A stretch of DNA of 64,000 nt from Brachybacterium aquaticum. GTDB taxonomy: Bacteria > Actinomycetota > Actinomycetes > Actinomycetales > Dermabacteraceae. The notes under the pieces were generated by a model. It saw only the letters and a program-made list of their open reading frames with translations. It was not told the DNA's origin and searched no databases. The DNA lies in the NCBI RefSeq assembly GCF_014204755.1, contig NZ_JACHLZ010000001.1, positions 2,728,001-2,792,000 of the forward strand. The letters are read 5' to 3'. This document shows positions 48,416 to 56,789 of this stretch, piece by piece. Every line of letters starts with the position of its first letter. Positions within the stretch are counted from its first letter, which is position 1. Made by a program: the position numbers and the translations under genes.

Positions 48416-49330
48416 ATGACCGTCCCCGCCGATCCCACCCCTGCCCTGCAGGAGTACGCCCACCCCGAGAAGCTCGTGACCACGCAGTGGCTCGCCGACC
48501 GCCTCGCCTCCGGGGACACCGACGGCCTGGTCGTCGTCGAGTCCGACGAGGACGTGCTGCTCTACGAGACCGGCCACATCCCCGGCGCGGTGAAGATCGA
48601 CTGGCACCTGGACCTCAACGACCCCGTCACCCGCGACTACGTGGACGGCGAGGGCTTCGCCCGCCTCATGGACGCCTCCGGCATCACCCCCGAGACGACC
48701 GTGGTGATCTACGGCGACAAGTCCAACTGGTGGGCCGCCTACGCCCTGTGGGTGTTCGAGCTGTTCGGCCATGCCGACGTGCGCCTGCTGGACGGCGGCC
48801 GCACGGCCTGGGAGGCCGAGGGCCGCGAGATGACCACGTCCGACGAGGGCCGCCCCGCCGCGACCTCCGGCTACCCGGTCCTGGAGCGCAAGGACGCCCG
48901 GATCCGCGCCTTCCGCGACGACGTGCTGGGCTTCCTCGGCGGTCCGCTGATCGACGTGCGCTCCCCGCAGGAGTACTCCGGCGAGCGCACCCACATGCCC
49001 GACTACCCGCAGGAGGGCACCGTGCGCGGCGGGCACATCCCCACCGCGCGCTCGGTGCCGTGGGCCCGCGCCGCCGCGGAGGACGGCCGCTTCAAGCCCC
49101 GCGCGGAGCTGGAGGCGATCTACCAGGAGGAGCTTGGCTTCGAGGCCGCCGAGCCCACCATCGTGTACTGCCGCATCGGCGAGCGCTCCTCGCACACCTG
49201 GTTCGTGCTGACCTACCTCCTCGGCTTCGAGTCGGTGCGCAACTACGACGGCTCGTGGACCGAGTGGGGCAACGCCGTGCGCGTCCCGGTCGTCCAGGGC
49301 ACCGAGCCCGGCGAGGTCCCCGCCCGATGA
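48416..49330 (+). CDS. sseA: Sulfurtransferase (thiosulfate/3-mercaptopyruvate type)
   Basis: Two-rhodanese-domain enzyme of 304 aa. The inactive N-terminal domain covers [31 protein letters not shown] (only key residues [13 protein letters not shown] are typical) and [21 protein letters not shown]. The catalytic Cys is in [14 protein letters not shown], in the C-terminal domain. The six-residue loop CRIGERSS is closer to thiosulfate sulfurtransferase (CRxGxR) than mercaptopyruvate sulfurtransferase (CGxGVT). ATG 48416 follows GAAAGGTGAA. It overlaps the SufE gene by 4 bp (49327-49330), so it probably supplies sulfur to iron-sulfur or other sulfur pathways. Confidence 0.92.
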   Translation: MTVPADPTPALQEYAHPEKLVTTQWLADRLASGDTDGLVVVESDEDVLLYETGHIPGAVKIDWHLDLNDPVTRDYVDGEGFARLMDASGITPETTVVIYGDKSNWWAAYALWVFELFGHADVRLLDGGRTAWEAEGREMTTSDEGRPAATSGYPVLERKDARIRAFRDDVLGFLGGPLIDVRSPQEYSGERTHMPDYPQEGTVRGGHIPTARSVPWARAAAEDGRFKPRAELEAIYQEELGFEAAEPTIVYCRIGERSSHTWFVLTYLLGFESVRNYDGSWTEWGNAVRVPVVQGTEPGEVPAR

Positions 49331-49794
49331 CCGCGACCGGCACGGACTCCGCGGCCGCACTGCCGGAGGGCTTCGCCGAGATCGCCGAGGACTTCCACGC
49401 CCTCGGCGGTCGGGACCGCCTGCAGCTGCTGCTGGAGTTCTCCAACTCCCTGCCCGAGCTGCCCGAGCGCTACGCGGAGCACCCCGAGCTGCTCGAGCCG
49501 GTGCCCGAGTGCCAGTCCCCGATCTTCCTGATCACCGAGGTGGAGGGGCAGGGCCGGGACGCGACCGCGCACCTGTTCTTCTCCGCCCCGAAGGAGGCGC
49601 CGACCACCCGCGGCTTCGCGTCGATCCTCGCCGAGGCGCTGGATGGCCGGTCGGTGGGCGAGGTGCTGGACACCCCGGAGACGGTGACGAACTCGCTGGG
49701 CCTGGCCGAGGTGGTCAGCCCCCTGCGGCTGAACGGCATGGCCGGGATGCTCGCGCGCATCAAGCGCCAGCTGTCCGAGAAGGCCGGGCTCTGA
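49327..49794 (+). CDS. sufE: SufE-family sulfur acceptor
   Basis: A 155-aa SufE-like protein. The active Cys is in [15 protein letters not shown] at about residue 60, the conserved position, preceded by [23 protein letters not shown]. Later [52 protein letters not shown] (in short, SPLRxxGMxxMLxRIKRQ) is the usual end. Translationally coupled to the sulfurtransferase, forming a small sulfur-relay operon. In this family the partner is normally cysteine desulfurase; here the rhodanese is the likely donor. Confidence 0.92.
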   Translation: MTATGTDSAAALPEGFAEIAEDFHALGGRDRLQLLLEFSNSLPELPERYAEHPELLEPVPECQSPIFLITEVEGQGRDATAHLFFSAPKEAPTTRGFASILAEALDGRSVGEVLDTPETVTNSLGLAEVVSPLRLNGMAGMLARIKRQLSEKAGL

Positions 49795-49827
49795 CCCGTC
49801 CCTGACCGTCCGCACGTATTCCCGCAC

Positions 49828-49868
49828 GGGCCCGCGCAGCGCTGAATCTCTCAGCGCCGGGCGGGCCC
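49828..49868. terminator. Terminator-like hairpin after sufE
   Basis: Arms 49828-49845 and 49851-49868 (GGGCCCGCGCAGCGCTGA and a near-complement with two or three mismatches) form a stem with a 5-nt loop 34 bp after the stop codon. Confidence 0.7.
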
Positions 49869-49887
49869 TTGCGTTCGCGATACGTTG

Positions 49888-49897
49888 CGATATATCG
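49888..49897. promoter_or_regulatory. Palindrome in the PadR promoter, probable operator
   Basis: CGATATATCG is a perfect palindrome in an AT-rich patch between two further GCGATA-like copies (49877-49905), 32 bp before the PadR start. AT-rich islands of this kind are unusual here and probably contain both the -10 and an autoregulatory site. Confidence 0.5.
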
Positions 49898-49928
49898 TGA
49901 TAGCACGTCAATAGAAAGGGGGTCGCAC

Positions 49929-50621
49929 ATGCGACGCCACCATCACCATCATCATCACCGCCCCCAGCAGGGCGGACGCGGCTTCTCGCAGGACGGGCGC
50001 GGCACCGAGCCGGGCTTCGAGCGCGGCGGCCGACGCCACCACGATCCCGCGGGGCACCACTTCGAGGACTTCGAGAGCCGGGGCGGCGGGCGCGGCCGAC
50101 GGGGCGGTCCCGACCGTCGCGACGGCGATCGTCGCGGAGGCCCTGATCGCCGCGGCGGCCGACGAGGCCCGCACCGCGCCCCGCGCGGGGACGTGCGCAC
50201 CGCGGTGCTGCTGCTCCTCGCCGAGGAGCCGATGCACGGCTACCAGCTGATGCAGACCATCGCCGAGCGGACCGGGGACCGCTGGCGCCCGAGCCCGGGC
50301 GCGGTCTACCCGACCCTCAGCCAGCTCGAGGACGAGGGGCTCGTCTCCTCCACCCCCGAGGGCGGGCGCAAGCTCGTCAGCCTCACCGAGGCGGGCCGCA
50401 GCCACGTGGAGGAGAACTCCGCGTCCTGGCCCGATCCGTTCCCGCCGGCCGCTCAGGACGGCGAGGACCAGGCCATCGACCTGCGCGAGCTGGGCCACGG
50501 CCTGCTCGGCGCGGTCCGCGAGGTCGCCCGCACGGGCACCGACGAGCAGGTGCGCGAGGTCGCGCAGCTGCTCGAGGAGGACCGGCGACGGATCTACCGG
50601 ATCCTCGCCGGAGAGAAGTGA
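49929..50621 (+). CDS. PadR-family regulator with natural His run and Arg/Gly-rich extension
   Basis: A 230-aa protein. The PadR winged helix is residues 93-165: DVRTAVLLLLAEEPMHGYQLMQTIAERTGDRWRPSPGAVYPTLSQLEDEGLVSS is close to the family pattern (MHGYQLM, GAVYPTL, LEDEGL). It is preceded by about 90 residues, MRRHHHHHHHRPQQGG..., which has seven consecutive His and then an Arg/Gly/Asp-rich section (GGGRGRRGGPDRRDGDRRGGPDRRGGRR, in part). ATG 49929 follows GAAAGGGGG. The C-terminal helix pair resembles the dimerisation domain. The extension may bind metal or nucleic acid. A palindrome in its own promoter suggests autoregulation. Confidence 0.88.
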   Translation: MRRHHHHHHHRPQQGGRGFSQDGRGTEPGFERGGRRHHDPAGHHFEDFESRGGGRGRRGGPDRRDGDRRGGPDRRGGRRGPHRAPRGDVRTAVLLLLAEEPMHGYQLMQTIAERTGDRWRPSPGAVYPTLSQLEDEGLVSSTPEGGRKLVSLTEAGRSHVEENSASWPDPFPPAAQDGEDQAIDLRELGHGLLGAVREVARTGTDEQVREVAQLLEEDRRRIYRILAGEK

Positions 50622-50637
50622 GCCGGACCGCCGCCCG

Positions 50638-51654
50638 TCAGGACGACGGCGGCGACTGCGGGGCGGGGGGCGCATGCTCCCCGCCCTTCGTGCTGTCCGG
50701 GGCGGGATCGTCCGGCCACTCTGCACCGCGGCTCTCAGCACCGCGACTTTCTGCACCGCGACTCTCTGCACCGCGACTGTCAGCCCCGCGGCTCTCCGCC
50801 CCGCGCCCGTAGCGCTCGAAGGCGCGTCCGGCCCCGCTGCGCAGCACGCCGAGCGCTGCCTTCCCGGCCTCCGCCTGGGCGCGGTCCATCGCCGCGCGCG
50901 CCTGCGCGGACAGCCGCCCGCGTCCGCCGGAGCCGTCTGCCCCGTCGGCCGCTCCCCCGGCCCTGCCGCCCCCGCCGCCGCCCCAGCCGCTCGCGCCGGA
51001 CCTGACGGCGCCGCCGGCAGCCCCCGTCGGCCGAACATCGTCAGGCTCGGGCCGCAGCCCGCTCTCGATCCGGTTGTGCCGGTCGCGGGCCACCTTCAGC
51101 TCGAGCGGCACGCGGACCGTGCGCACGAGCGCCTCGCGCACGTCCTGGCGGATCTGCGCCTCGTGCCGGGCGAGGTAGGCGTCCAGATCGTGCTCGTCCT
51201 CCCGCAGCGTGAACGCCAGTCCCAGCAGGTAGGAGGCGAGATCCGAGGCGGCCTCCGGGGAGAGGCCATAGGCGTCGGCCGAGGTGCGCGAGTCCCGCAG
51301 CGCGACCGCGTCGTCGGCCTCGAGCGGGCTCGGGCCGATGTCGATGCCGCTGAGCACGTCCTCCACGACGGCGTGGAAGCGGGCGTCGCCCGCGACGTCG
51401 GCCTCGCGCAGCGCGGCGCGGGTGGTGCCCCGCGGCACCGGGATGCGGGTGATGCCCTCGCGGGCGAAGTCGTCCTGCGCGGCACGGCGCACTAGGCGAC
51501 GGGCGGCGCGCTCGAGGTGGCCGGCGTCCGCGTCCCGCGGGATCTCCGGCATCACGGCGCGGGCGTCCGCGAGCACGAGCGACCGGGCGGTCCCGGCCTC
51601 GGCGCGGCGGCGGACCTCCGCCAGGCGGTCCCGCAGCTCGTCGACGGGCTTCAT
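50638..51654 (-). CDS. Hypothetical protein with SRGAE tandem repeats
   Basis: A 338-aa protein I do not recognise. The N-terminal 220 residues look folded and helical (LRDRLAEVRRRAEAGTARSLVLADARAVMPEIP, then LSPEAASDLASYLLGLAFTLREDEHDLDAYLARHEAQIRQDVREALVRTVRV, quoted in part). A glycine-rich linker follows, then a short helix (RAAMDRAQAEAGKAALGVLR) and a run of ESRGA/DSRGA pentapeptides. ATG 51654 follows GGAGGTGCG. No neighbour suggests a job. Confidence 0.65.
   Translation of the reverse strand: MKPVDELRDRLAEVRRRAEAGTARSLVLADARAVMPEIPRDADAGHLERAARRLVRRAAQDDFAREGITRIPVPRGTTRAALREADVAGDARFHAVVEDVLSGIDIGPSPLEADDAVALRDSRTSADAYGLSPEAASDLASYLLGLAFTLREDEHDLDAYLARHEAQIRQDVREALVRTVRVPLELKVARDRHNRIESGLRPEPDDVRPTGAAGGAVRSGASGWGGGGGGRAGGAADGADGSGGRGRLSAQARAAMDRAQAEAGKAALGVLRSGAGRAFERYGRGAESRGADSRGAESRGAESRGAESRGAEWPDDPAPDSTKGGEHAPPAPQSPPSS
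50719..50804. repeat. Five to six 15-bp tandem units in the hypothetical gene
   Basis: Units of the form CTCTGCACCGCGGCT / CTCAGCACCGCGACT repeat from 50719 to 50804 on the plus strand, encoding RGAES/RGADS on the minus strand. Copies differ by one or two bases. Confidence 0.85.
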
Positions 51655-51894
51655 ACGCGCACCTCCAGGGGTCGGCTCCAGGGTCGGCGACGGACGCGCC
51701 CATCGTACGGCGCGAGGCCGGATAGGCCCTGGGGCTCACGCAGGTCCCGGAGCCCGCTCAGCGCCCGGGGGTCGCTCAGGGCCCGGGGCTCACGCGGGTC
51801 CCGTCGGCCGCATGTCCCACGGTGACGTCGAAGTCCGCGCGCACCCGCACCGCCGAGTACGGTGAGAGACCCCGACCCCGAGGAGGTTCCCGCC

Positions 51895-53253
51895 ATGCCG
51901 ATCGCCGACCCCACCGCCGACGAACTCGCCCTGCTGCAGGACGAGGCGGTGACCTTCACCCAGGAGCTCATCCGGATCGACACCACGAACTTCGGCGGCG
52001 ATGACCCCGAGACCTGGGGGAAGGGCGAGGCCGAGGCCGCCGAGTACGTGGTCGCGAAGCTGCGCGAGGTCGGGCTCGAGCCCGAGGTGTACGAGTCCGC
52101 GCCCGGGCGGCCGACGGTGCTCGTCACGGTCCCCGGCGAGGACCGCGAGCGCGGCGGGCTGATCCTGCACGGCCACCTCGACGTGGTCCCGGCGAAGGCC
52201 GAGGACTGGTCGGTGGACCCCTTCGGCGGCGAGATCCGCGACGGGATGATCTACGGCCGCGGCGCCGTGGACATGAAGGACATGGTCGGGATGATGCTCG
52301 CCGTGGTCCGCCACCTCGCCCGCGCCGGCGCCACCCCGCCGCGCGACCTGCGCCTGATCTTCTTCGCCGACGAGGAGAACGGCAGCGTCTGGGGCGCGAA
52401 GTGGCTGGTCAAGGAGCATCCCGAGCTGTTCGAGGGGTACACCGAGGCGATCAGCGAGGTGGGCGGCTACTCCATCACCCTGCCGCGCAAGGACGACGGC
52501 GGCGACGTGCGCGCCTATCTCATCCAGACCGCGGAGAAGGGCTACGCCTGGGGGCGCCTGCGCGCCACCGGCCGCGCCGGCCACGGCTCCGTCCCCAACG
52601 ACGAGAACGCCATCGTGCGCCTCGCCCGCGCGATCACCGCGATCGACGACCACGAGTTCCCGATCGAGTACGTCGCCAGCGTCCGCGCCCTCTTCGACGG
52701 GGTCACCGAGATCACCGGTGTGGGCTGGGACGAGGGCGACATCGAGTCCTTCCTGCCGCTGCTGGGCGGGGCGCGCCAGTTCGTCACCGGCACCCTGCGC
52801 GACTCCGCGAACCTCACCCAGCTCGACGCCGGCTACAAGGTCAACGTCATCCCGCAGACCGCCGAGGCCGGCTTCGACGTGCGCTACCTGCCTGGCCACC
52901 TCGACGACGTGCTGGACCTCCTGCGCGAACTCATCGGCCCCGACGTCGAGCTGATCGTCGACAACCTCGGCATCGACGCCGACGCCCCGCGCGAGGGGGA
53001 TCTGTACGACGCGATGAGCCGCGCCCTGCAGGCGGAGGACCCCGGCTCCGAGGTACTCCCCTACTGCCTCAGCGCCGGCACCGACAACAAGCCGCTCAGC
53101 ACCCTCGGCATCGCCGGGTACGGGTTCACGCCGCTGCAGCTCCCCGCCGACCTCGACTTCGCCCCGCTATTCCACGGGATCGACGAGCGGGTGCCGGTGG
53201 ACGCGGTCCGCTTCGGCGCACGGGTGCTGCTGCGCCTGCTCGGCGACTGCTGA
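51895..53253 (+). CDS. M20-family zinc dipeptidase/carboxypeptidase
   Basis: A 452-aa metallopeptidase. The zinc ligands are His in LILHGHLDVVPAK (about residue 85), Asp in GRGAVDMKDMVG, the Glu pair in FFADEENGSVWG, and the closing His in FAPLFHGIDERVPVD. The dimerisation lid starts near GYAWGRLRATGRAGHGSVPNDENAIVRLARAI. ATG 51895 is preceded by AGGAGG. It probably hydrolyses dipeptides or N-acyl amino acids in the cytoplasm. Divergent from the repeat protein and convergent with tetR. Confidence 0.92.
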   Translation: MPIADPTADELALLQDEAVTFTQELIRIDTTNFGGDDPETWGKGEAEAAEYVVAKLREVGLEPEVYESAPGRPTVLVTVPGEDRERGGLILHGHLDVVPAKAEDWSVDPFGGEIRDGMIYGRGAVDMKDMVGMMLAVVRHLARAGATPPRDLRLIFFADEENGSVWGAKWLVKEHPELFEGYTEAISEVGGYSITLPRKDDGGDVRAYLIQTAEKGYAWGRLRATGRAGHGSVPNDENAIVRLARAITAIDDHEFPIEYVASVRALFDGVTEITGVGWDEGDIESFLPLLGGARQFVTGTLRDSANLTQLDAGYKVNVIPQTAEAGFDVRYLPGHLDDVLDLLRELIGPDVELIVDNLGIDADAPREGDLYDAMSRALQAEDPGSEVLPYCLSAGTDNKPLSTLGIAGYGFTPLQLPADLDFAPLFHGIDERVPVDAVRFGARVLLRLLGDC

Positions 53254-53327
53254 GGGGCGCGGCCGACGGGGCCGGGCGGCCCCGGCAGGCGGGGGCGCGG
53301 GCGCGCGGGGCGCGCGGCCGACGGGGC

Positions 53328-54011
53328 TCAGGCGCCGGCCGGCTCGTCCTGGCCGTAGGTGCGGCACTCGGCCATCCAGCGCTCGGCAGGGACCGGATCC
53401 TCGAGGCCGAGGCCCGTGTACCAGGACGGGGCGAAGCGCAGGATCGTCTCGAGCAGGCCGGTCGCATCCGGGGCGACGCCCGCGCGCCACTGGGCGTCGG
53501 TGTCCACCAGCCATCGCGCGCACTGGGCGAGGGCGGCCCCGGCGATCGCCCGGCAGCTCTCCTCGGACTTCAGCACCGCGGGCACGTCCTCGCCGACGTA
53601 CGCCATCGCCGCGACGTGCAGCTCGGTCACGGTCTCGACCAGGATCATGTAGGTGCGGTGGGTGAACTTCCAGTCCAGGGCACCGCGCAGGAAGGCATGG
53701 TGCCGCTCCACGTAGGCGACGAGCATCGCGAAGCCGTGCTGGACGTGCTCGTCCATGGTGCGGCCCGCGGCACCGGCGAGGCGGCCGCGCTGCCAGGCGG
53801 CGTCGAACATGTCCTGGAGCATCGCGCCCATGAGGTCGTCCAGGCCTGTGAAGTGGCTGTAGAAGGCGGCGCGGCTGACTCCGGCGCGCTTGGCGAGGGC
53901 GTTGACGGTGACCTCACCGTCGTCGGCGCCGAGGTCTCGGGCAGCGGCGAAGATCGCCGCTCGGGTGCGTGCGGGGCGGGGATCGGGAGCGCGCTCGCTG
54001 AGATTCGGCAT
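53328..54011 (-). CDS. TetR-family transcriptional regulator
   Basis: A 227-aa regulator. The helix-turn-helix is at residues 14-60: RPARTRAAIFAAARDLGADDGEVTVNALAKRAGVSRAAFYSHFTGLDDLMGAML (in short: VTVNALAKRAGVSRAAFYSHF). The rest is helical with QHGFAMLVAYVERHHAFL and a Cys in ALAQCARWL. TACCAT lies 6 nt upstream of the ATG, giving a probable leaderless start, and CAGCGATTTCGCTG lies just upstream of that. Ligand and targets are unknown; no transporter sits beside it. Confidence 0.9.
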   Translation of the reverse strand: MPNLSERAPDPRPARTRAAIFAAARDLGADDGEVTVNALAKRAGVSRAAFYSHFTGLDDLMGAMLQDMFDAAWQRGRLAGAAGRTMDEHVQHGFAMLVAYVERHHAFLRGALDWKFTHRTYMILVETVTELHVAAMAYVGEDVPAVLKSEESCRAIAGAALAQCARWLVDTDAQWRAGVAPDATGLLETILRFAPSWYTGLGLEDPVPAERWMAECRTYGQDEPAGA

Positions 54012-54017
54012 TGACTC

Positions 54018-54040
54018 ATGGTAGACCAGCGATTTCGCTG
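54018..54040 (-). promoter_or_regulatory. tetR -10 element and palindromic site
   Basis: TACCAT (minus strand, 54018-54023) ends 6 nt before ATG 54011. Next to it at 54027-54040 is CAGCGATTTCGCTG, a 6-bp-arm palindrome, followed by a third CAGCGAA copy, consistent with autoregulation. Confidence 0.5.
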
Positions 54041-54379
54041 CCCAGCGAAGGAGGCGGGACCGTTCGGTGAAGATGCGGGGAAGGGGACGAGGAGGGTGAA
54101 GACCCTCCCCGCGCACCCACCGGACCACCCCCGGTCCGGCCCTCCGGCACCCCCTGGCCCGACACCCCTGACGGCCCGGGTCACCGTATCCGCGCCCGCG
54201 CCCGGGGGACGAGAAGTTCCAGCCGATTGTCCGAAACCTCTCCGACTCGGCATCTCTCTCGGGAACGGGAGGTGAACGCGAGGTGACGCGGACCCCTCGG
54301 GACGAACCGCGGCCGCTGGCCGCACGGACCTCCGGACGGCGATACCCTGGAGCCCTCCACGTCGAGAAAGGCGCACGCG
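54041..54379. other. Gene-free stretch between tetR and ptsH
   Basis: About 340 bp with no frame of protein-like composition. It should contain the ptsH promoter; TACCCT at 54343-54348 is a candidate -10. I see no riboswitch or repeat. Confidence 0.45.
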
Positions 54380-54661
54380 ATGCCAGCACGCACCGTGAAG
54401 GTCGCGAGCTCGAGCGGCCTCCATGCCCGCCCGGCCGCGATCTTCTCCCAGGCCGCCAGTGAGCAGCCGGCCCCCGTCACCATCGAGACGACCGACGGCA
54501 CGCCGGTCCGGGCCTCCAGCATCCTCATGCTGCTGACCCTGAACGTCGGCCACGGGGACGAGGTCACGCTCCGCGCCGAGGGCGAGGGCGCCGAGGAGTC
54601 GCTGACGACCCTCGCCGACCTGCTCGAGACGAACCTGGACGAGGCGTTCCAGGATCAGTGA
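54380..54661 (+). CDS. ptsH: Phosphocarrier protein HPr
   Basis: Passes phosphate from enzyme I to EIIA proteins of the PTS; 93 aa. The active His15 is in SSGLHARPAAIF, and the serine region is ASSILMLLTLNVGHGDEV with Ser46, a site phosphorylated by HPr kinase in firmicutes. Actinobacteria normally lack that kinase, so its regulatory use is uncertain. ATG 54380 follows GAGAAAGG. Two EIIA genes at 15.5 and 19.7 kb could receive its phosphate. A strong terminator ends the transcript. Confidence 0.95.
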   Translation: MPARTVKVASSSGLHARPAAIFSQAASEQPAPVTIETTDGTPVRASSILMLLTLNVGHGDEVTLRAEGEGAEESLTTLADLLETNLDEAFQDQ

Positions 54662-54690
54662 GGCCGTAGGGACGGCGTCCGCACATGCAC

Positions 54691-54722
54691 GAAGGCCCCC
54701 GCCGGGATCGGCGGGGGCCTTC
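54691..54722 (+). terminator. Terminator of ptsH
   Basis: A perfect 14-bp stem (GAAGGCCCCCGCCG and complement) with loop GGAT, about 30 bp after the stop codon. It may also stop transcription of the convergent tRNA gene. Confidence 0.85.
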
Positions 54723-54752
54723 GTCGACCGGGGAGAAACCCCAGGTCAGGAG

Positions 54753-54840
54753 CGGTAGCGGCGGGATTTGAACCCGCGGTACGGGGTTACCGTACACATC
54801 ATTTCGAGTGATGCACCTTCGGCCGCTCGGACACGCTACC
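54753..54840 (-). tRNA. tRNA-Ser, anticodon CGA
   Basis: The 88-nt minus-strand sequence folds as a class II tRNA. The acceptor stem GGTAGCG (54834-54840) pairs with CGCTACC (54754-54760), with discriminator G at 54753. The anticodon stem CATCA/TGATG holds CTCGAAA, so the anticodon is CGA, reading UCG. A long variable arm (GTACGGTAACCCCGTAC) and the TTCAAATC T loop support serine. CCA is not encoded. Confidence 0.95.
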
Positions 54841-54932
54841 GTCGACCAGGGTAACCGCCCGGCCACCGTGCGTTCAAACCGGAGCGGCCAGGACGCGAGT
54901 CACATCACTCGCAGACGCGCCCTCGCGGGCAC

Positions 54933-55850
54933 TCACTCGCGGGAGCCCCCGTCGGCCGCCGCGCCCGTCCCCTCGCTCTCCGACGCCGCACCCCCGGCCG
55001 GGCCGCGCCGCACCACGATCACGTTCCCCGTCGCGTGCAGCACGGTCGCGTGGGCGGTGGAGCCGAACTGGCCGCGGCTCTGCCCGCGGTGACCGAGCAC
55101 CAGCATCCGCGCCCCGGCGGCCGCGCTCAGCAGGCCCTCCGCGACGGTGCGATCCTCGAGGGTCCGGGACTGGACGGTGAGCTCCGGATGGCGTGCCCGC
55201 GCCCTGTCCACGCCCTCGTCGAGTGTCCCGCGGGAGCGGTGGCCGGCGCTCCACGCCTCGCCGCCGTTCTCGTAGGGGGCGTGGCCTGTAGCACGCACGT
55301 GCACCACGCGCAGCGTCGCACCCCAGGCTGCGGCGAGGTCGGCGGCGACGTCGACCGCCTCCCCCGCGACGCCTGAGCCGTCGTAGGCGACGAGCACCGG
55401 ACCGGCGCGGTGCTGGTCGGAGCGGATGATCGCCACCGGGCAGCCCGCGTCGTGGAGCAGGCCGCGGCTGACCGAGCCGAGCAGGGTGCCCATCACCGCG
55501 CCGAGGCCGCGCGTGCCGACCACCAGCATCTCGCCGCGTCCGGAGGCCTCCTCGAGCACCTCGCGCGGCATGCCGGCCACGAGCTCGGCGCTCACGGGGA
55601 CCTCGGGGAAGGTGCCGGTGATGCGGTCGACCGCATCGTCCAGCAGGCGCCGTGCCTGGTTGCGGGGGCCGGTCGGGTCGAGCACGGGGAGTCCGGAGAC
55701 GCCCTGCCCCAGCAGCGGCCAGGTCCAGGCGTGGACCAGCTGCACCTCGGCCCTCGTGTCGCGGGCGAGCTCCGCCGCCCAGCGCACCGCCGCCATCGAG
55801 GCGGTGGTGTCGTCGTAGCCCACCAGGATCGTCCGGCCCGTCTCGCCCAT
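54933..55850 (-). CDS. Tandem universal stress protein (UspA) domains
   Basis: A 305-aa protein with two Usp domains. The first begins TILVGYDDTTASMAAVRWAAELA and has the ATP-binding GTRGLGAVMGTLLGSVSRGLL at about 115-135. The second begins VLVAYDGSGVAGEAVDVAADLA and carries the GHRGQSRGQFGSTAHATVLH version. The tail is Ser/Glu/Ala-rich. ATG 55850 follows GAGGTGCGG. It is probably an ATP-binding stress or dormancy protein in the cytoplasm. Divergent orientation is absent; the tRNA and this gene are on the same strand, 92 bp apart. Confidence 0.93.
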   Translation of the reverse strand: MGETGRTILVGYDDTTASMAAVRWAAELARDTRAEVQLVHAWTWPLLGQGVSGLPVLDPTGPRNQARRLLDDAVDRITGTFPEVPVSAELVAGMPREVLEEASGRGEMLVVGTRGLGAVMGTLLGSVSRGLLHDAGCPVAIIRSDQHRAGPVLVAYDGSGVAGEAVDVAADLAAAWGATLRVVHVRATGHAPYENGGEAWSAGHRSRGTLDEGVDRARARHPELTVQSRTLEDRTVAEGLLSAAAGARMLVLGHRGQSRGQFGSTAHATVLHATGNVIVVRRGPAGGAASESEGTGAAADGGSRE

Positions 55851-55923
55851 CGTCCGCACCTCCTCGTGCAGCGCTCCTCGGTGCGTCGATTCTACGTCGG
55901 GACCGTGTCTGCGACCAGGGCGG

Positions 55924-56670
55924 TCACTCCTCCGCCTGGTCTTCGTCCGGCCCCCAGGCCCAGCGCAGCCCGAAAGTGCCCGGGTCGAACCGGGACTCGC
56001 TGAGCTGGAGCCGGCCCCGATGGTCCAGCCGCACCGGGGACACCGATTCGCCGGCCTCCGTGCGGCGGTAGCGCTCGCACTCCAGCGGCCGCCTCCGACC
56101 GCGGAACTCGACCTCGAGCACGACGTCGTTGGCAGTGCGGGGGATGGAGTACTTCGCGCTGGTGACCTGGGTGGCCTCGAGGTGGAGGTCGACCTCATCG
56201 CTCAGAACCGCGACCTGCCCGGCGTCGAGCCGTCCGTCGACCAGCAGCTCCACACCGTAGGTGCGCCGGACCGACCAGCACAGCGTCGGCCCCACGGAGC
56301 TGCCCTCCAGCACCGTCACCTGCGGAGCACGATCGGGCTCATCGGCATCGAGCACGTGCACGACCGGGACCCGGCACACTCCGGACTGCAGCGCACGCAC
56401 CGTGGCGCGGTGCGCGAAGCGCTGCACGGAGCGGCCCGAATCGATGACGCCGACCTCCTGGGCGAGATCCAGCAGCGCCTCGAGCGCGGTAAGCACGCCC
56501 AGGGAGTGCTCGCCGCTGGGCAGGCTGCGCCCCGATCGCCAGTTGCTGAGGGTCGCGATGCTGATGGGGCGGCCCCGTGCGCGCAGACGGTGGGAGATCG
56601 CGGTGAGCGACAGGTCGCTGCCGGCGATCGGGGAGCACAGGGCCCGCGCGAAGGCGTCCTTCTCGACCAT
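55924..56670 (-). CDS. DNA-binding protein with N-terminal XRE-like helix-turn-helix
   Basis: A 248-aa protein. Residues 20-70 look like a helix-turn-helix: LSLTAISHRLRARGRPISIATLSNWRSGRSLPSGEHSLGVLTALEALLDL (key part ISIATLSNWRSGRSLP). The rest lacks an identifiable domain but has beta-rich stretches such as TYGVELLVDGRLDAGQVAVLSDEVDLHLEATQV. ATG 56670 follows GGAGCC. It adjoins the Usp gene, 73 bp away on the same strand, and the IS481 remnant. Role as a regulator is inferred. Confidence 0.65.
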   Translation of the reverse strand: MVEKDAFARALCSPIAGSDLSLTAISHRLRARGRPISIATLSNWRSGRSLPSGEHSLGVLTALEALLDLAQEVGVIDSGRSVQRFAHRATVRALQSGVCRVPVVHVLDADEPDRAPQVTVLEGSSVGPTLCWSVRRTYGVELLVDGRLDAGQVAVLSDEVDLHLEATQVTSAKYSIPRTANDVVLEVEFRGRRRPLECERYRRTEAGESVSPVRLDHRGRLQLSESRFDPGTFGLRWAWGPDEDQAEE

Positions 56671-56789
56671 CCCGCGGGCTCCAGTCCTCGTTCGCCGTCG
56701 GACCGTTCAGCACTTCGCCCGTACCCGTGAACGAGGTGGCGTAGCCTCCGTCGCGCCCGGTCCGGCGCGGTGCCCCGCTTCCCAGGCCC

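Noticed and set aside
49938..49958. Seven His codons as a cloning tag
   Set aside because: The run follows a native ribosome site and is part of a longer natural Arg/Gly/His-rich extension; no vector sequence is nearby.
50719..50804. CRISPR-like array
   Set aside because: Units are contiguous 15-bp coding repeats without spacers.
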